NCBI GenBank assembly: GCA_028274465.1
Contig: CM051455.1
Coordinates: forward strand, 122,423,462 to 122,487,461
DNA: 64,000 bases
Direction of reading: 5' to 3'
From: Plantago ovata
Lineage: Eukaryota > Streptophyta > Magnoliopsida > Lamiales > Plantaginaceae
The notes under the pieces are model-generated. The model was given only the letters and a program-made list of their open reading frames with translations. It was not told the DNA's origin and did no database searches. Each line of letters starts with the position of its first letter. The first letter of the stretch is position 1. Made by a program: the position numbers and the translations under genes. Below are positions 50,680 through 61,735 of the stretch, piece by piece.

Positions 50680-51226
50680 TCATAAAGAATCATTTTCGTC
50701 AATATGAATTGTCGCCTTTATGCTCCTGAACTTGATTTGATCGAGAATGCAGTCTACTTGCAGTGCTCTTAAACTCCATTTCAACCTCATTAGCTTGTTT
50801 GTGGCTGATAAATTTGGCTTGATGGTATTGGTATGGGGTAGAATCACTCCTGGACGGAGCCATCTTGCAATTATGGTCTTGCTTACTTTGAATCCCCTTT
50901 TTGTTAATGACATTGCTCGCAATCTGATGTTTTTTTTTTTTTTTTTGGTTTGATCGCCATTACCATTTCCTTGCTTGGTGGCTGAAGGCGAGGCCGAACC
51001 CAACCAACTTTTTCATTCCTTAAAAGGATTGGCAGCCCCTCAGGCTTTTGTTGATTTGCTTTTGACCATATGTTATGCACAGATCTTCTTCTAATGTCCC
51101 ATTTCCTTGCAGTCTCATTCCTCTTCCCATGTGCAGGTTTCCTTGGGCATTCACATTTTGGAGCAGAAACTGAGCTATTGCATTCCTGGTGTTGTTGCAG
51201 AGATTTGGTTTGTTGTTGTTCGACAT
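50680..51226 (-). pseudogene. Mariner-like transposase fragment
   Basis: Two adjoining minus-strand frames. The first (51226-51020, MSNNNKPNLCNNTRNAIAQF) fits the N-terminal helix-turn-helix region. The second (51003-50680) carries blocks typical of plant mariner transposases (LRPGVILPHTNTIKPNL; MRLKWSL) and ends in IHIDEND, the first catalytic Asp block (IHIDEKWF in the family). Everything after the first Asp is missing. A T-run (plus, about 50930-50946) lies inside. It begins just outside the right end of the MULE. Confidence 0.7.
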
Positions 51227-51514
51227 ATTTGTAGTGTTTGATGGGATTAAGACATTGTATAGTATGTGGTAGCTTAAATTGTAATGAATGTTGTATGAGA
51301 AATTAAATGCATGTGAGTACTATCTATTGTATATTGTGGATATTCTGTAAATTTGAAAGTTGAAGTGACTTTTGAAATGGTTTTAAATATTTGGTGGGAA
51401 GGATTTGGCTCGAGTATTGAAATTCAGTGGGAAAACTTAATTCCTAATGACATGACACTATTAAATTTAAAAAAGCATTTATCCAAACCACTAGCATTAT
51501 TTAATCTAAAAGTA

Positions 51515-51584
51515 GTACAAATCTTATTTTGTTGACTAAATGTCAAATGGGAAGCTATTGGAGAGACGGAGGAAGTAGTTTTAT
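51515..51584. mobile_element. Right-end fragment of a Stowaway-like MITE
   Basis: gttgactaaatgtcaaatgg..gacggaggaagtag is the right end of a Stowaway-type MITE. The matching left end is not recognisable upstream. Confidence 0.45.
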
Positions 51585-52140
51585 TAGTTTCAACATCACA
51601 ACTGCTAGTTTCAACTTTCAACGGCAAAATGCTAGTTTCATTAGTTTTCAGCATCATAAGTGCTAGTTTCAGCAACACAGATGTTAGTTTTATTAGTTTC
51701 GGCACACACAAATGCTAGTTTCATTAGTTTCAACATCACAACTGCTAGTTTCAATAACAAAAATGCTAGTTTCATTAGTTTCACCATCATAATTGCTAGT
51801 TTCATCAACAAAATGCTACTTTCATCAACAAAAATGCTAGTTTCATTAGTTTCAACATCACAACTACTAGTTTTCATCAACAAAAAGCTAATTTCATTAG
51901 TTTCAACATCATAAGTGCTAGTTTCAAGAAAAAAAATGATAGTTTCATTAATTTTGGGAACACAAAAAGCTATTTTCGTTATTTTTAGTATCACATGTGC
52001 TAGTTTCAGCAACACAAATGTTAGTTTCATTAGTGTCAGCGTCACAGGTGCTAGTTTCAGCAACAAAAATGATAGTTTCATAAGTTTTAGTCATTTTGAG
52101 GTAGTTTTCATTCATTTTTAGCTAGTTTCAACGGTTAATT
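51580..52140. repeat. CTAGTTTCA minisatellite, block 1
   Basis: Units of about 25-30 bp built on (t)gctagtttcattagtttca(a/g)ca.ca. The lack of stop codons in the unit creates long open frames on both strands (Leu/Val/Ser-rich one way, Glu/Thr/Asn-rich the other). These are by-products, not genes. Confidence 0.9.
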
Positions 52141-52240
52141 TCAGCTCAAATATAAATTAACAGCTAATTTCAGTCATTTTTAGTTAGTTCCGAGTGAAAT
52201 CATATTGATTTCGGCATAAAAATAGTTAAAACTAAGTAAT

Positions 52241-52502
52241 TACTTCCTCCATTCCTTATCAAACTTCCCATTTGGTTCTGTTGACTTTTTTTGCCTGCGT
52301 TTGACTCCGAATTAATCATAAATCGTATTGGAAAAAAAATATTTGAAGTTATATTATGAAAATATAAGATTTCCAATTTTATAATATAAGTTCAAAATAT
52401 TCTTTTCCGGTGTGATTTAGGATTAATTTGGAGTCAAACAAAGTCTCGAAAAAGTCAACGAAATGAAATGGGAAGTTTGATAAGGAATGGAGGAAGTAGT
52501 AA
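52241..52502. mobile_element. Stowaway-like MITE with about 33-bp inverted ends
   Basis: Left tacttcctccattccttatc, continuing aaacttcccattt; the right end reverse-complemented gives the same sequence after tac. TA dinucleotides lie at the flanks. Internal blocks are shared with the MITEs at 12277-12782. It splits the minisatellite region. Confidence 0.85.
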
Positions 52503-52689
52503 TTAATTAACACCAATGGATGTCAAATATATTTACTTTAGTGAGATTTTGAAGTCCACTATAACAAAAGTTTAAAACCCACTTGATAGATTTTAGGGCA
52601 CCAAAAAATAGAAGGGAAAAATACATAAATAAATCAATAACCAACATTAATTACAAAAAAAGCCATCTTAATAAGTCAATTACCAAATG

Positions 52690-52890
52690 CTCGCTAGCTC
52701 CATACGGCTCAGTGCTGCCTTTGTAAGCATAAACCCCTTCATTACTAGTAATCCCATAACCACCATCATCATTCCCACCATATCCACCAACACTAATATT
52801 ATTACTATTATTATTATTATTCCCACCATAACCAGTATCCGCCCGTTTCCCATATAATTCCGACCCCAAATCCGACCTACTCCGAAATAG
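52690..52890 (-). pseudogene. Gly/Tyr/Asn-rich gene fragment inside the candidate element
   Basis: On the minus strand, codons from about 52890 read SRSDLGSELYGKRADTGYGG. This is followed by an Asn run, GGYGGNDDGGYG and NEGVYAYKGSTEPYGA. The composition (Gly, Tyr, Asn) looks like the C-terminal low-complexity tail of a host nucleic-acid-binding protein. I cannot name the parent gene. It ends without the parent's stop, as a captured piece would. Confidence 0.45.
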
Positions 52891-54660
52891 TTTCAGCGGT
52901 TGTTAATTTGATTTCGGCTGGTTTCGGTGCTTGATACTTTCATTTCGCCTAGTTTCGGTGCTCGAACCTTTCATTTCGACTAGTTTCGGTGCATGATACT
53001 TTCATTTCACCTAGTTTCGATCCATGATCGTTTGTTCTATGCTAGTTTCGGTGCTTGAAACTTTGATTTCGACTAGTTTCGGTCCATGATCATTAGTTCT
53101 ATGCTAGTTTCGGTGGTTGATCATTTGATTTCGCCTAGTTTCATTCCATTTCTGCTAGTTTCATTTCATTTCTTGCTAGTTTCATTCCATTTTCTGCTAG
53201 TTTCAGTGCTAGTTTCAGCAACAATTAAAGCTAGTTTCAGCAACAAAATGCTAGTTTCAATACAAGTGCTAGTTTTATTAGTTTCAGCAACAAAATGCTA
53301 GTTTCAGCAACATAAATGTTAGTTTCATTAGTTTCGGCAACGCAAATGCTAGTTTCAGCATCACAAGTGCTAGTTTCATCAACACAAAATGCTAGTTTCA
53401 TTAGTGTTAGCATCATGTGTGCTAGTTTCAGCAACACAAATGCTAGTTTCATATTAGTTTCAACACATAAAATCTAGTTTCATAAACTAGTTTCAGACAA
53501 AAAGCTAGTTTCATAAACTAGCTGAAACTATATGAAACTAACTGTTAATGCTAGTTTCAACATCATACAAAAAAATTTCATTAGTTTCAACAACAAAAAT
53601 GATATTTTCAATAGTTTGAACATTATAAGTGCTGGTTTCCGCAACAAAAAGCTAGTTTCATCAGCACAAATGCTAGTTTCATTAGTTTCAGCATCACAAG
53701 TGCTAGTTTCAACAGCAAAAATGCTAGTTTCATTAGTTTTCAGCATAATAAATGCTAGTTTCAATAATTTGAGCATCATAATTGTTGGTTTCAGCAACAA
53801 AAAAGCTAGTTTCATCAACACAAATGCTAGTTTCATTAGTTTCAGCATCACAACTGCTAGTTTCAACGACAAAATGCTAGTTTCATTAGTTTTCAACATT
53901 ACAAGTGTTAGTTTCAATAGTTTGATGCTAGTTTCATTAACAAAAATGCTAGTTACATCATCACTCCATTGTTAGTTTTATTAATGCAACTACAAAAATG
54001 TTAGTTTTATTAGTTTCAACAACACAAATACTAGTTTCATCAACAAAAATGCTAGTTTCATTAGTTTCACCATCATAATTGCTAGTTTCATCAACAAAAA
54101 TGCTAGTTTCATTAATTTCACCATCATAATTGCTAGTTTCATCAACAAAAATGCTACTTTCATTAATTTCACTATCATAATTGCTAGTTTCATCAATAAA
54201 AATACTAGTTTCATTAGTTTCAACATCACAACTGTTAGTTTTCAACAACAAAAAGTTAATTTTATTAGTTTCAACATCATGAGTGCTAGTTTCAGCAAAA
54301 AAATGCCAGTTTCGGCAAAAAAAATGCTCGTTTCATTAATTTTGGCAAGTCAAAAAGCTATTTGCGTTATTGTCAGCATCACAACTTCTAGTTTCAACGA
54401 CAAAATGCTAGTTTCATTAGGTTTCAGCATCATAAGTGCTAGTTTCAGCAACAATTAAAGCTAGTTTCAGCAACAAAATGCTAGTTTCAATACAAGTGCT
54501 AGTTTTATTAGTTTCGGCAAACACGAATGCTAGTTTCATTAGTTTCAGCATCACAAGTGCCACACAAAATGTTAGTTCATTAGATTGATGCTAGTTTAAT
54601 TAGTTTCGGCAACACAAATGCTAGTTTCAACGGCAAAATACTAGTTTCATTAGATTCTAG
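52890..54660. repeat. CTAGTTTCA minisatellite, block 2
   Basis: 1.8 kb of units as in block 1, starting with (c/t)gctagtttcggtgc variants and moving to gctagtttcattagtttcagca variants. Higher-order copies are visible (for example ttcaccatcataattgctag repeated around 54067-54185). Confidence 0.92.
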
Positions 54661-54860
54661 GGCACCAAAAAATAGAATGGCCTTTTTTGTAAGACTACTT
54701 GTATTTTAGGGCACCATAAAAATAGAATGGACTTTTTTGTAAGACTACTTGTATTTTAGGGCACAATAAAAATAGAATGGCCTTTTTTGTAAGACTACTT
54801 GTATTTTAGGGCACCATAAAAAATAGAATGACCTTTTTTGTAAGATGTTTTTTAAAGTGG
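54660..54860. repeat. 50-bp tandem repeat, four copies
   Basis: Units start gggcacca.aaaaatagaat at about 54660, 54709, 54759 and 54809. Each contains ccttttttgtaagactactt. The fourth is diverged at its end. A single copy of the unit start (ttagggcaccaaaaaataga) lies at about 52593-52612. Confidence 0.92.
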
Positions 54861-55223
54861 TTGTTTTAGCAATTAGGTGCTCTAGAGTGGTTCTTTTATG
54901 TAATTTTCTGAAAATAGAATGATCTTATTTTTAACATGTTTATTAAAGTGGTTGTTTTAGTAAGAGGGTGTTGTAGACTAGATATGTAATTTTCTGAAAA
55001 AATTAATCATGTCAGTTAAAAACTTAAAAATAAGTTTGGGAGCTGAATTGTTGTAGCCGGGAGTAGACTTATTGAGGGGCTGGGACTGGGAGCAAACAGG
55101 TTTCTATAATTGTACTGGGGAGCAATCTGTTCTTCTCTCACTACCACTCACTTCACGGCAGATCATCAGAATAGGATAAGAGAGTAATTGGGGCTTTTCT
55201 TGTGCAAATCTCGAGTATTATCT
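54861..55223. promoter_or_regulatory. Upstream region of the F-box gene
   Basis: The first part repeats transposon-end-like sequence (atgtaattttctgaaaa at about 54899 and 54986). From about 55060 onward it is unique sequence and probably holds promoter and 5' UTR. No clear TATA box was selected. Confidence 0.4.
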
Positions 55224-56485
55224 ATGGAGAGCCTACCAGCTGATCTATGTTTGAAAATTTTCTGTTGCTTGGATCATCAAAATCTTGCTACTGCTCAAAA
55301 GGGTCAGTCAATTATATTACTCCTACTAGTTGAATTTTGTTTCTCAATTTTCTCTTTCAGCTTGCTGTTTATTTCTTGATCTTGTAATCATCATGTTTTG
55401 ATTTGAATTATGGATTCAACTCAACATAAGAAGATCTATGCTTGTCATTTGTAATTTGGAATCTAATGATTCATAGATCAATTGACTTTCTTGAATTTGC
55501 TGGCATCTCTTATAGGAGTAGAGTACTGATCAATTGACTTTTAGGTCTTGTTTACAAGAGCTTTTCTAAAATTGCTTATTTGTCCCAGAATTGCAATACT
55601 CCATCTCAAATTCTTTACGTTTGCCTTTGCAACGGTTTTTGGTTTTCTGAAATTTGGAAAATATGTGTTGTTTTGTGGAGTGACACGAGTAAAGGTGTTA
55701 AACTTAAATAATCTAAAAGGAATACATAAAGAATCTAGCTAGAAGAAGATGAATTGTGTTCACCTGGAGATGAGTTGCTTTTGAATTTTGATGAATTAGC
55801 ATTAGCTGGTTCTATAGATGATGCTAGAATTTCTCTCAGTATCTGTGAAAGAATGCTGAAGAAAGAAAACAAGAAAAATACGTGCTTTTGTATGGTTCAA
55901 GTGTGCAGGAAATGGAGGAACTTAGCATCAGACAACACATTATGGTCTAATCTGTTCAAAGAAAGATGGGGAGTTGAGAGAGCAGAGTTTTATGCTCCTG
56001 TGGATTCTAACTCGTGGAAAGACGTCTATATTGTTCAAGACCGGTGTGATCGAGTAGGACTGTAAGTTTCTAATATATTGATCATGGAAGTGCACGAAGG
56101 CATAGTCAGTTATGCACTTCCTAGTTACTGTTTTTTTATAGAACAGAATTACATGTACCATATTCCTGACACAAGTGGTGTATGCAGCAATCTATGGTAT
56201 TATCCGATGTCTGCTCTATGGTTTTGATGGAAGAATTTTATTTTCAGGGGACTGAAGATCATAAGGGAAGGCTACGATTGCTTCTTAGTCCATCAAGGAC
56301 AAATACAACGGCATTTGGGTTCAAGATTACCAGAGTCGCAGGCATTCGACTCATTAGTTGATGAGAATGGCTATAGAAGAACTGAACACATAGAGGAGGA
56401 TACAAGCATTTTAGACAAAATTCTGTTTTTCATTGGGGACTTGGAAACTGCTTCAGCCCATGCAAAACGGAACCGGTTGCTATAG
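55224..56485 (+). CDS. Small F-box protein, three exons
   Basis: Exons 55224-55302, 55902-56061 and 56248-56485, GT-AG borders and consistent phases, give 158 residues. An F-box covers residues 1 to about 45 (MESLPADLCLKIFCCLDHQN, then VCRKWRNLASDNTLWSNLF). The rest is conserved-looking: AEFYAPVDSNSWKDVY, VQDRCDRVGLGLKIIREG, and ending LDKILFFIGDLETASAHAKR. F-box proteins bind SKP1 and bring substrates to SCF ubiquitin ligases. No LRR or Kelch repeats follow; the short C-terminal region would be the substrate or partner site. Intron 1 is long (about 600 nt), and its last 150 nt are an open frame running into exon 2, which could be an alternative first coding exon. The gene is tail-to-tail with the MFS gene at 57321. 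Confidence 0.85.
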
Positions 56486-57320
56486 AAGGAAAGATAATTA
56501 TTATGGATATATGTATGATCTATATATACTTGTAAATTCAATAAGTACGTTGTGTTAGTAAGCGATCTTTCATGTGTGTGACAATGTATCATGATAAAAT
56601 TGTGCAGAAGCTTCATAAAATAAAACAGAGCTCAAGTTCTCATGTATTGCTGCGGAATTTATGAACTTACGGAGCAGCCCTCATTGGCGTTTTATAGGAA
56701 ACTATTTACTCTTGATTCTTGCGTAAAAGTAAAATTGTTAGAGGGCTCAAACACCCCAAAATTGCCGCATTATGTTGGCATAGGTTTATGTTCTCTATTT
56801 CGGTAAAGTTTCATGGTTCATGTTCAATTAAGACAGATCATCAAACTCATAAAGCACGGTCTAGTAGAAATTCACAAAATGCTCAACGCTCAAGAAAGTT
56901 GAAGAGAATGAATTTGAATGGGGTTCTTTACTACGGTAAAAAATAACTTATACCAAACCAAACATTGTCTAGGGCCCATTCGATTTTTTACATGAACCCA
57001 AGACTAGGAAAACACATCAAAATTATGGATCAAAGAAGAACTATCAATATGCTATAGGATACAGAACCACGAGATGCTAATGATGTCTTGGACGTTTTGG
57101 CATATATCCGCAAAAAATAAGGCAACTCTCTACGCGAACAGTTCGTGAGCTTCTCCCCTTCTTCGCAGCATGTCCAACTACACTTTGCTGCAAAACTGTT
57201 ATAGTCACCAACTAATTAATTGTGACTTCAACTACACGAGGCGATTCTGACTGCAACTTCAGAAATAAATAGATGGTCAATGCTGACCACCGCAATATGT
57301 AACCACTTGAAGGTAACTCA
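56486..57320. other. Convergent intergenic region
   Basis: 3' ends of the F-box gene (plus) and MFS gene (minus) face each other here. No other gene or transposon was recognised. Confidence 0.6.
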
Positions 57321-60300
57321 TTAGGCAGCATTTAATGGTTCGTCCTCAGCATTGTGCTGCTTCATCATATTCCAATCTTCTGTCTCTGCAAAGGAGATGC
57401 CATATATATCAGAACAATGAAGGTATCAATTTTACATGGATGTCAAGCTATTGACTACCATGAAGATGACAAGGCTACAAGCTACATCAACAAGATGACC
57501 ACAATTTGCAATTTGTTCATACTTCAGAAAAAAGTATGAAACAGACTAGTAATATTTATAAAGGCTTCGGGTAAGGAAATACTCACTTGGCTTCTCTCCT
57601 ATAACAGCAAGCCGCCTCTGCAGAATGGAGGCCATAAAGAGGAAAATCGAGCACATACCAAACATAACAGTGATGGGGAATGCATTAACCTATAGGATAC
57701 AAGAAAAGGTTAAAATGTAAAATATTTGATAATTAAGTAGGTAAAAACCACTCATTCCTGCATGTTAGCTGATCTTGAATTTTGAAAGGTAAGCATCCTT
57801 TCCGCAGACAACCCATAAAACTGATAATGCATGAGTATCTGCAATAAGTAAAAGCTGAAGCACAATGGGAGGGATTCATACTCCTAGTGAGTAGTGATCA
57901 CTGATGAGATAATACGTGACATAGTCATAGGTCAATGCACACAAAGATAACACTACTAATAGTAAATATGAAGAAAAAGGTAAAGTAAAGTAGACCTACA
58001 TTGTATAGCACAACGCAGACAAAGATGTTTAGTGGAATGCGGAAGAAGTTCATGATGGTGCTTCGAGCCTCCTCAGGAACATATTGGGATCTCATCTTCA
58101 TTATGGAGGGCCAGAAAATTCCTACACAAGATTCAAAGCAACAGAAGCCAAGAAGCTGGAGACAGCCTGAGAATGAGATGCCACCACCCCTTTCACTTGA
58201 CGATGGCACTAAAAACTACAATTAAGTAGAGAGAAATTAGATACAATCAAACGAAGATAAAATCTTTGAAGAATGAGTATAATTCCAGACTTACGCTTGT
58301 CAAAACTGGAAGCATAAGAGCGGCAGAAGAAATGACAAATACAATCTGCATGTAGCTCTCCACTCTAACTGAGTTGCGTGCTAACAGACGAGATGCAAGT
58401 GAGCTTCCCAACATTGAAGCCAGCATGAAAGTTGCAAAGATAAAGCCATGGGGAATGTCTTCGTCATTTGGGCTCAGAGCAGGTGTCCAGAGGAACACAA
58501 ATGTATACATTGAACCTTCAAACAGAGACTGTATGGCACCAAGCAACGCAATCTTTTCATCTGACAGTAAGCCATCATATCAGGTCAGTGTAAAGTATAT
58601 ACCAGAGACAAAAATAAAATTAATCCGCAATGTTTTGTCCACTTGATATTAGCGAGTTTGGACTTCATCAGGATATAACACTCTTATCTTGTATAAATTT
58701 CAGCTTCAATTTATTTTATTTTATTCAATTAAAAAAAAAAAAGGCTTCAAAAGCTATGGTTAGGGGCTTACAGCCCTAAAATAGAAGAAATATATAATAT
58801 TATCATCGAAAAGTAAACCTCTTAATAAATAACTATTAACTTTCTGAGGCAGGGAACTTTCAGTTCTCTTCACAGAGTGTATTCTCATTTGAATTAGTGG
58901 AGATACTTCATTAAGGGTTTCAATACCTGACGCAATTGCTACCGCAGCACCTTTAAATTGAGTAATCAAGTCTTTGTTCTCTGAAGGGTCTCCAAAATTC
59001 TCAGTCCATGAAGATAAGATTACAGCCATTCCTATGGCAAGAAATATACCAGCAGCATCAAATGGGGAAACAGGTCCGAGACTGAAAGTATCAACAAGCA
59101 GGTTCCCGAACAATCCAGATAGAATTGCCACAAGACCATTTCCAAGGAATATTGCCTTAGAGAAAGTTAGTGAGAGCCATTGCGATTCGAAACCCCTCTG
59201 CAAAAATTAATTGAACAATTCAACCTTCTATTAACTAGGATTTTCCCTCTCTGAAGACATCCTAAGTTTAAGCGAATAACATAACATGAAAAGTAAATAC
59301 CATCAGATATTCGGACGATATAGGAACATGTACACTTTCCATTCATAGATGACAGTTTCATCAATGCTTGTAATATATTGCATTCACCTAGCTATACCTC
59401 ACCTTGAAGTGTTCTGCCACTAGCCAAGACTCAAATGCCGAAAACAAGAGAGATGTAGCAATACCACCCAGTATACGTCCAATCATCAGAACCTTATATT
59501 GAGGAGAATGCTTGGTAATGCAGCTCAGAATATATGTTATACAATAAGTCACACAAGCCCTCTTCCGTCCTCTGCAATATCATTAAGCAGCTCAAATGGG
59601 GGAACTTTTAATAGAAAGGAATTTGCCTTTTCAGGGGGATATCTTACTGTTTATCTGCAAGAGATCCGACAATGGTACCAAACAACATGGAAGAACCAAA
59701 TCCGGCTATAAATAGTTGTCCAATTTCACCTTTCCCAAAACCATAAGTGGTGTAAAGGTAGTACACATATGGACCCTGCAACCAGTCACCAGCTGTTTGC
59801 AAATGAACATATGAAAAGAATCATCAGTGAAGTCAAAATGAAGATTTTCCATGTGTTCTCCATATTTTGATTAAAGAATGAAAATTCACGTCAGATGTGT
59901 AAATAATGTTGAATGGAAACATATTCCATGCCTTTAGAAAAGGTTAAATATTATTGTTCATTTCACTGGCTTAAAAGGAAAAGTAAAATTTTATCCATCT
60001 AGACACTAGATTTACTACCTACAAAACTGGAGGAACAATTATTGTGAATATCACACCTTTGAAATGTTCAAATATACAGAGGAAAAATCCCAAAAGAAAT
60101 GAAAACTAGACCCCAATGTATCCTTCTGTGGTATTATCAGGTAATATTCTTCCATTACCGTAAATATGCTAAATTTAGTTAGTTGGTGACACCTAAAACA
60201 GCATTTCAGGTACTGATCACGCAAACAAACAGTTTAAGCTCAGCTTTCTAGGCTGAAGAAGAAAAAAATCTGGTTTAATGCTTTTGTTCTTATTCTTTAA

Positions 60301-61151
60301 TCCACGTGTTCGTTAGCATCTGAAACAGATAATAGACATATAAGAACTCAACCACACAACCAATCAAGAAAAAGTAAACAAAAATTACACTCAGCTGTTC
60401 TAGCATTCTAGACCATGAAAACAGCTGGGATGATGCCGGATCCTCTATCCCCATTATTGGTCTCGCAAAATCCTATGTTAACCAGACACATGTGACGTCT
60501 GTAGCCGGAGCAAACGAATCACGTATTAGCCTAAAATGAAGTGTCCTACCGCCATACCCATGTCCCACACTCGTACACAAGAAAGAGTCCAGCTAACATA
60601 AGCAAAATCATAACTAATCAACGGTCCAGTTATCCACACTAGCCACAACCAGGACACACATGATACAGCCATCCAAATCAGATCTTAATCCAGCAAAAAC
60701 ATTACAAATAAACAAAATAATAATAATAATAATAATAATAATAGTAATAATAATAATAATAATAATTCTAGGGCACAATCACATCACATCCTCAATATCA
60801 GATTCTACACACTCAAAAATCTCAAACCTAGCAATTGGATCTCAAAATTGGCAGCTATTTTCTGAGTAAGCAACACAATGCACATTAATCACGGCAATCA
60901 CGATAAGTAAATTAAAATCCGATTTCAATCAAAACAAAAACACAGAAGCAGATCAGAAGACACAAATGGAATTGAGATCTGATTATTATTATGTACCGAC
61001 CCATCATGAGAGAATAGACAAGGAGGTAATTGTTCTTAAAGGAATTGAAAGCGGAGCTGGTGTTGATCCGATCCTTGTTGCTCTTACTGAGCTCCAATGC
61101 TGCAACAACGGCGGACAAACCACCAAATACCATGTAGTAAAACAACTCCAT
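57321..61151 (-). CDS. Major facilitator superfamily transporter (MFSD5/molybdate-anion transporter-like), eight exons
   Basis: Exons (minus): 61151-61001, 59792-59648, 59571-59403, 59197-58927, 58560-58295, 58215-58000, 57689-57587 and 57385-57321. All are GT-AG, phases close, total 461 residues, as expected for this plant family. Start MELFYYMVFGGLSAVVAALE lies in the first membrane segment. The MFS signature between helices 2 and 3 reads GSLADKQGRKRA. Further helices are clear (GRILGGIATSLLFSAFESWL; GHFIFATFMLAS-like stretch; NIFVCVVLYNV). About 12 membrane segments fit. The family includes the eukaryotic MOT2/MFSD5 type, reported to carry molybdate in algae; the plant substrate is not established. 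Intron 1 is 1.2 kb and holds an (AAT)n microsatellite. No lesions. Confidence 0.9.
60717..60766. repeat. (AAT)n microsatellite in MFS intron 1
   Basis: About 16 taa units with one tag interruption. Confidence 0.95.
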
Positions 61152-61300
61152 TCTCTCTCGATATCTCTCTCTTCTTCTTCTTCTTCGTTACGCCAATGCA
61201 ACAACAAACAAACAACAACTTTGGTCCTAAGAAATGATGAATATTATAATATAAATTTAGAGAGAAAAAGAAGAGAGATCGTACATGTGGATTTTCAATT
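61152..61300 (-). promoter_or_regulatory. MFS gene 5' UTR and proximal promoter
   Basis: Directly upstream of the start codon, the plus strand is (ctt)n/(tct)n-rich, so the minus-strand leader is GA-rich, common in plant leaders. A tata-like stretch lies near 61240-61255. Confidence 0.45.
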
Positions 61301-61498
61301 CAGGAGATGTGTATATATACGGACACAGTGGAGGGTGTACATGTGTGTCTTTGACAGAAATAGCGAGAAAATGATTGTTGATGATTACATTACACCATTT
61401 ACCAACCACCCACGCGGTTTTGCTCGTCCTCGCCCACTTCTCATCTTTAATTCGGTCGGCTTCGAATCGGTTTTTTATGGGTATTAAAACTATGATAT

Positions 61499-61727
61499 CT
61501 TCGTCTGAAAATTGATTATTTTCAATTCAGATCAGTTCAAATGTATTCAGTTCAGATCAGTTAAGATGCATTAAGTTCAGTTCAGTTCGGATGCATTAAT
61601 TTCAGTTCAGTTCGGATGCAATAAGTTCAGTTCAGATGCATTAAATTCAGTTCAGATGCATTCAGTTCAGATCAGTTCTGTTCAGTTCATTCGGACGAAA
61701 AGAACAGAGCTTAACTAATTCAATGGT
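61499..61727. repeat. ttcagttcagatgcatta minisatellite
   Basis: About nine units of 18-25 bp built on ttcagttcagatgcattaag with cgg/cag variation (61530-61690). The array is flanked by tatgatat at 61491-61498 and 61728-61735, which could be an 8-bp target duplication. No matching terminal repeats were seen. Confidence 0.75.
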
Positions 61728-61735
61728 TATGATAT

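Larger units (their letters stand above)
52614..54910. mobile_element. Candidate gene-capturing MULE-like element
   Basis: The left end gggaaaaatacataaataaa and right end cagaaaattacataaaagaa (reverse complement) are related imperfectly. aaaatagaa flanks it on both sides (52605-52613 and 54911-54919), a 9-bp repeat. Caution: aaaatagaa is also part of the 50-bp tandem repeat at 54660-54860, so the duplication may be coincidental. It contains a probable host gene fragment (52690-52890, minus) and minisatellite block 2. Confidence 0.45.

Noticed and set aside
51641..54251. Leu/Val/Ser-rich and Glu/Thr/Asn-rich open frames of 70-150 codons on both strands
   Set aside because: They arise because the CTAGTTTCA repeat unit lacks stops. 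They share no codon structure and overlap each other on opposite strands.
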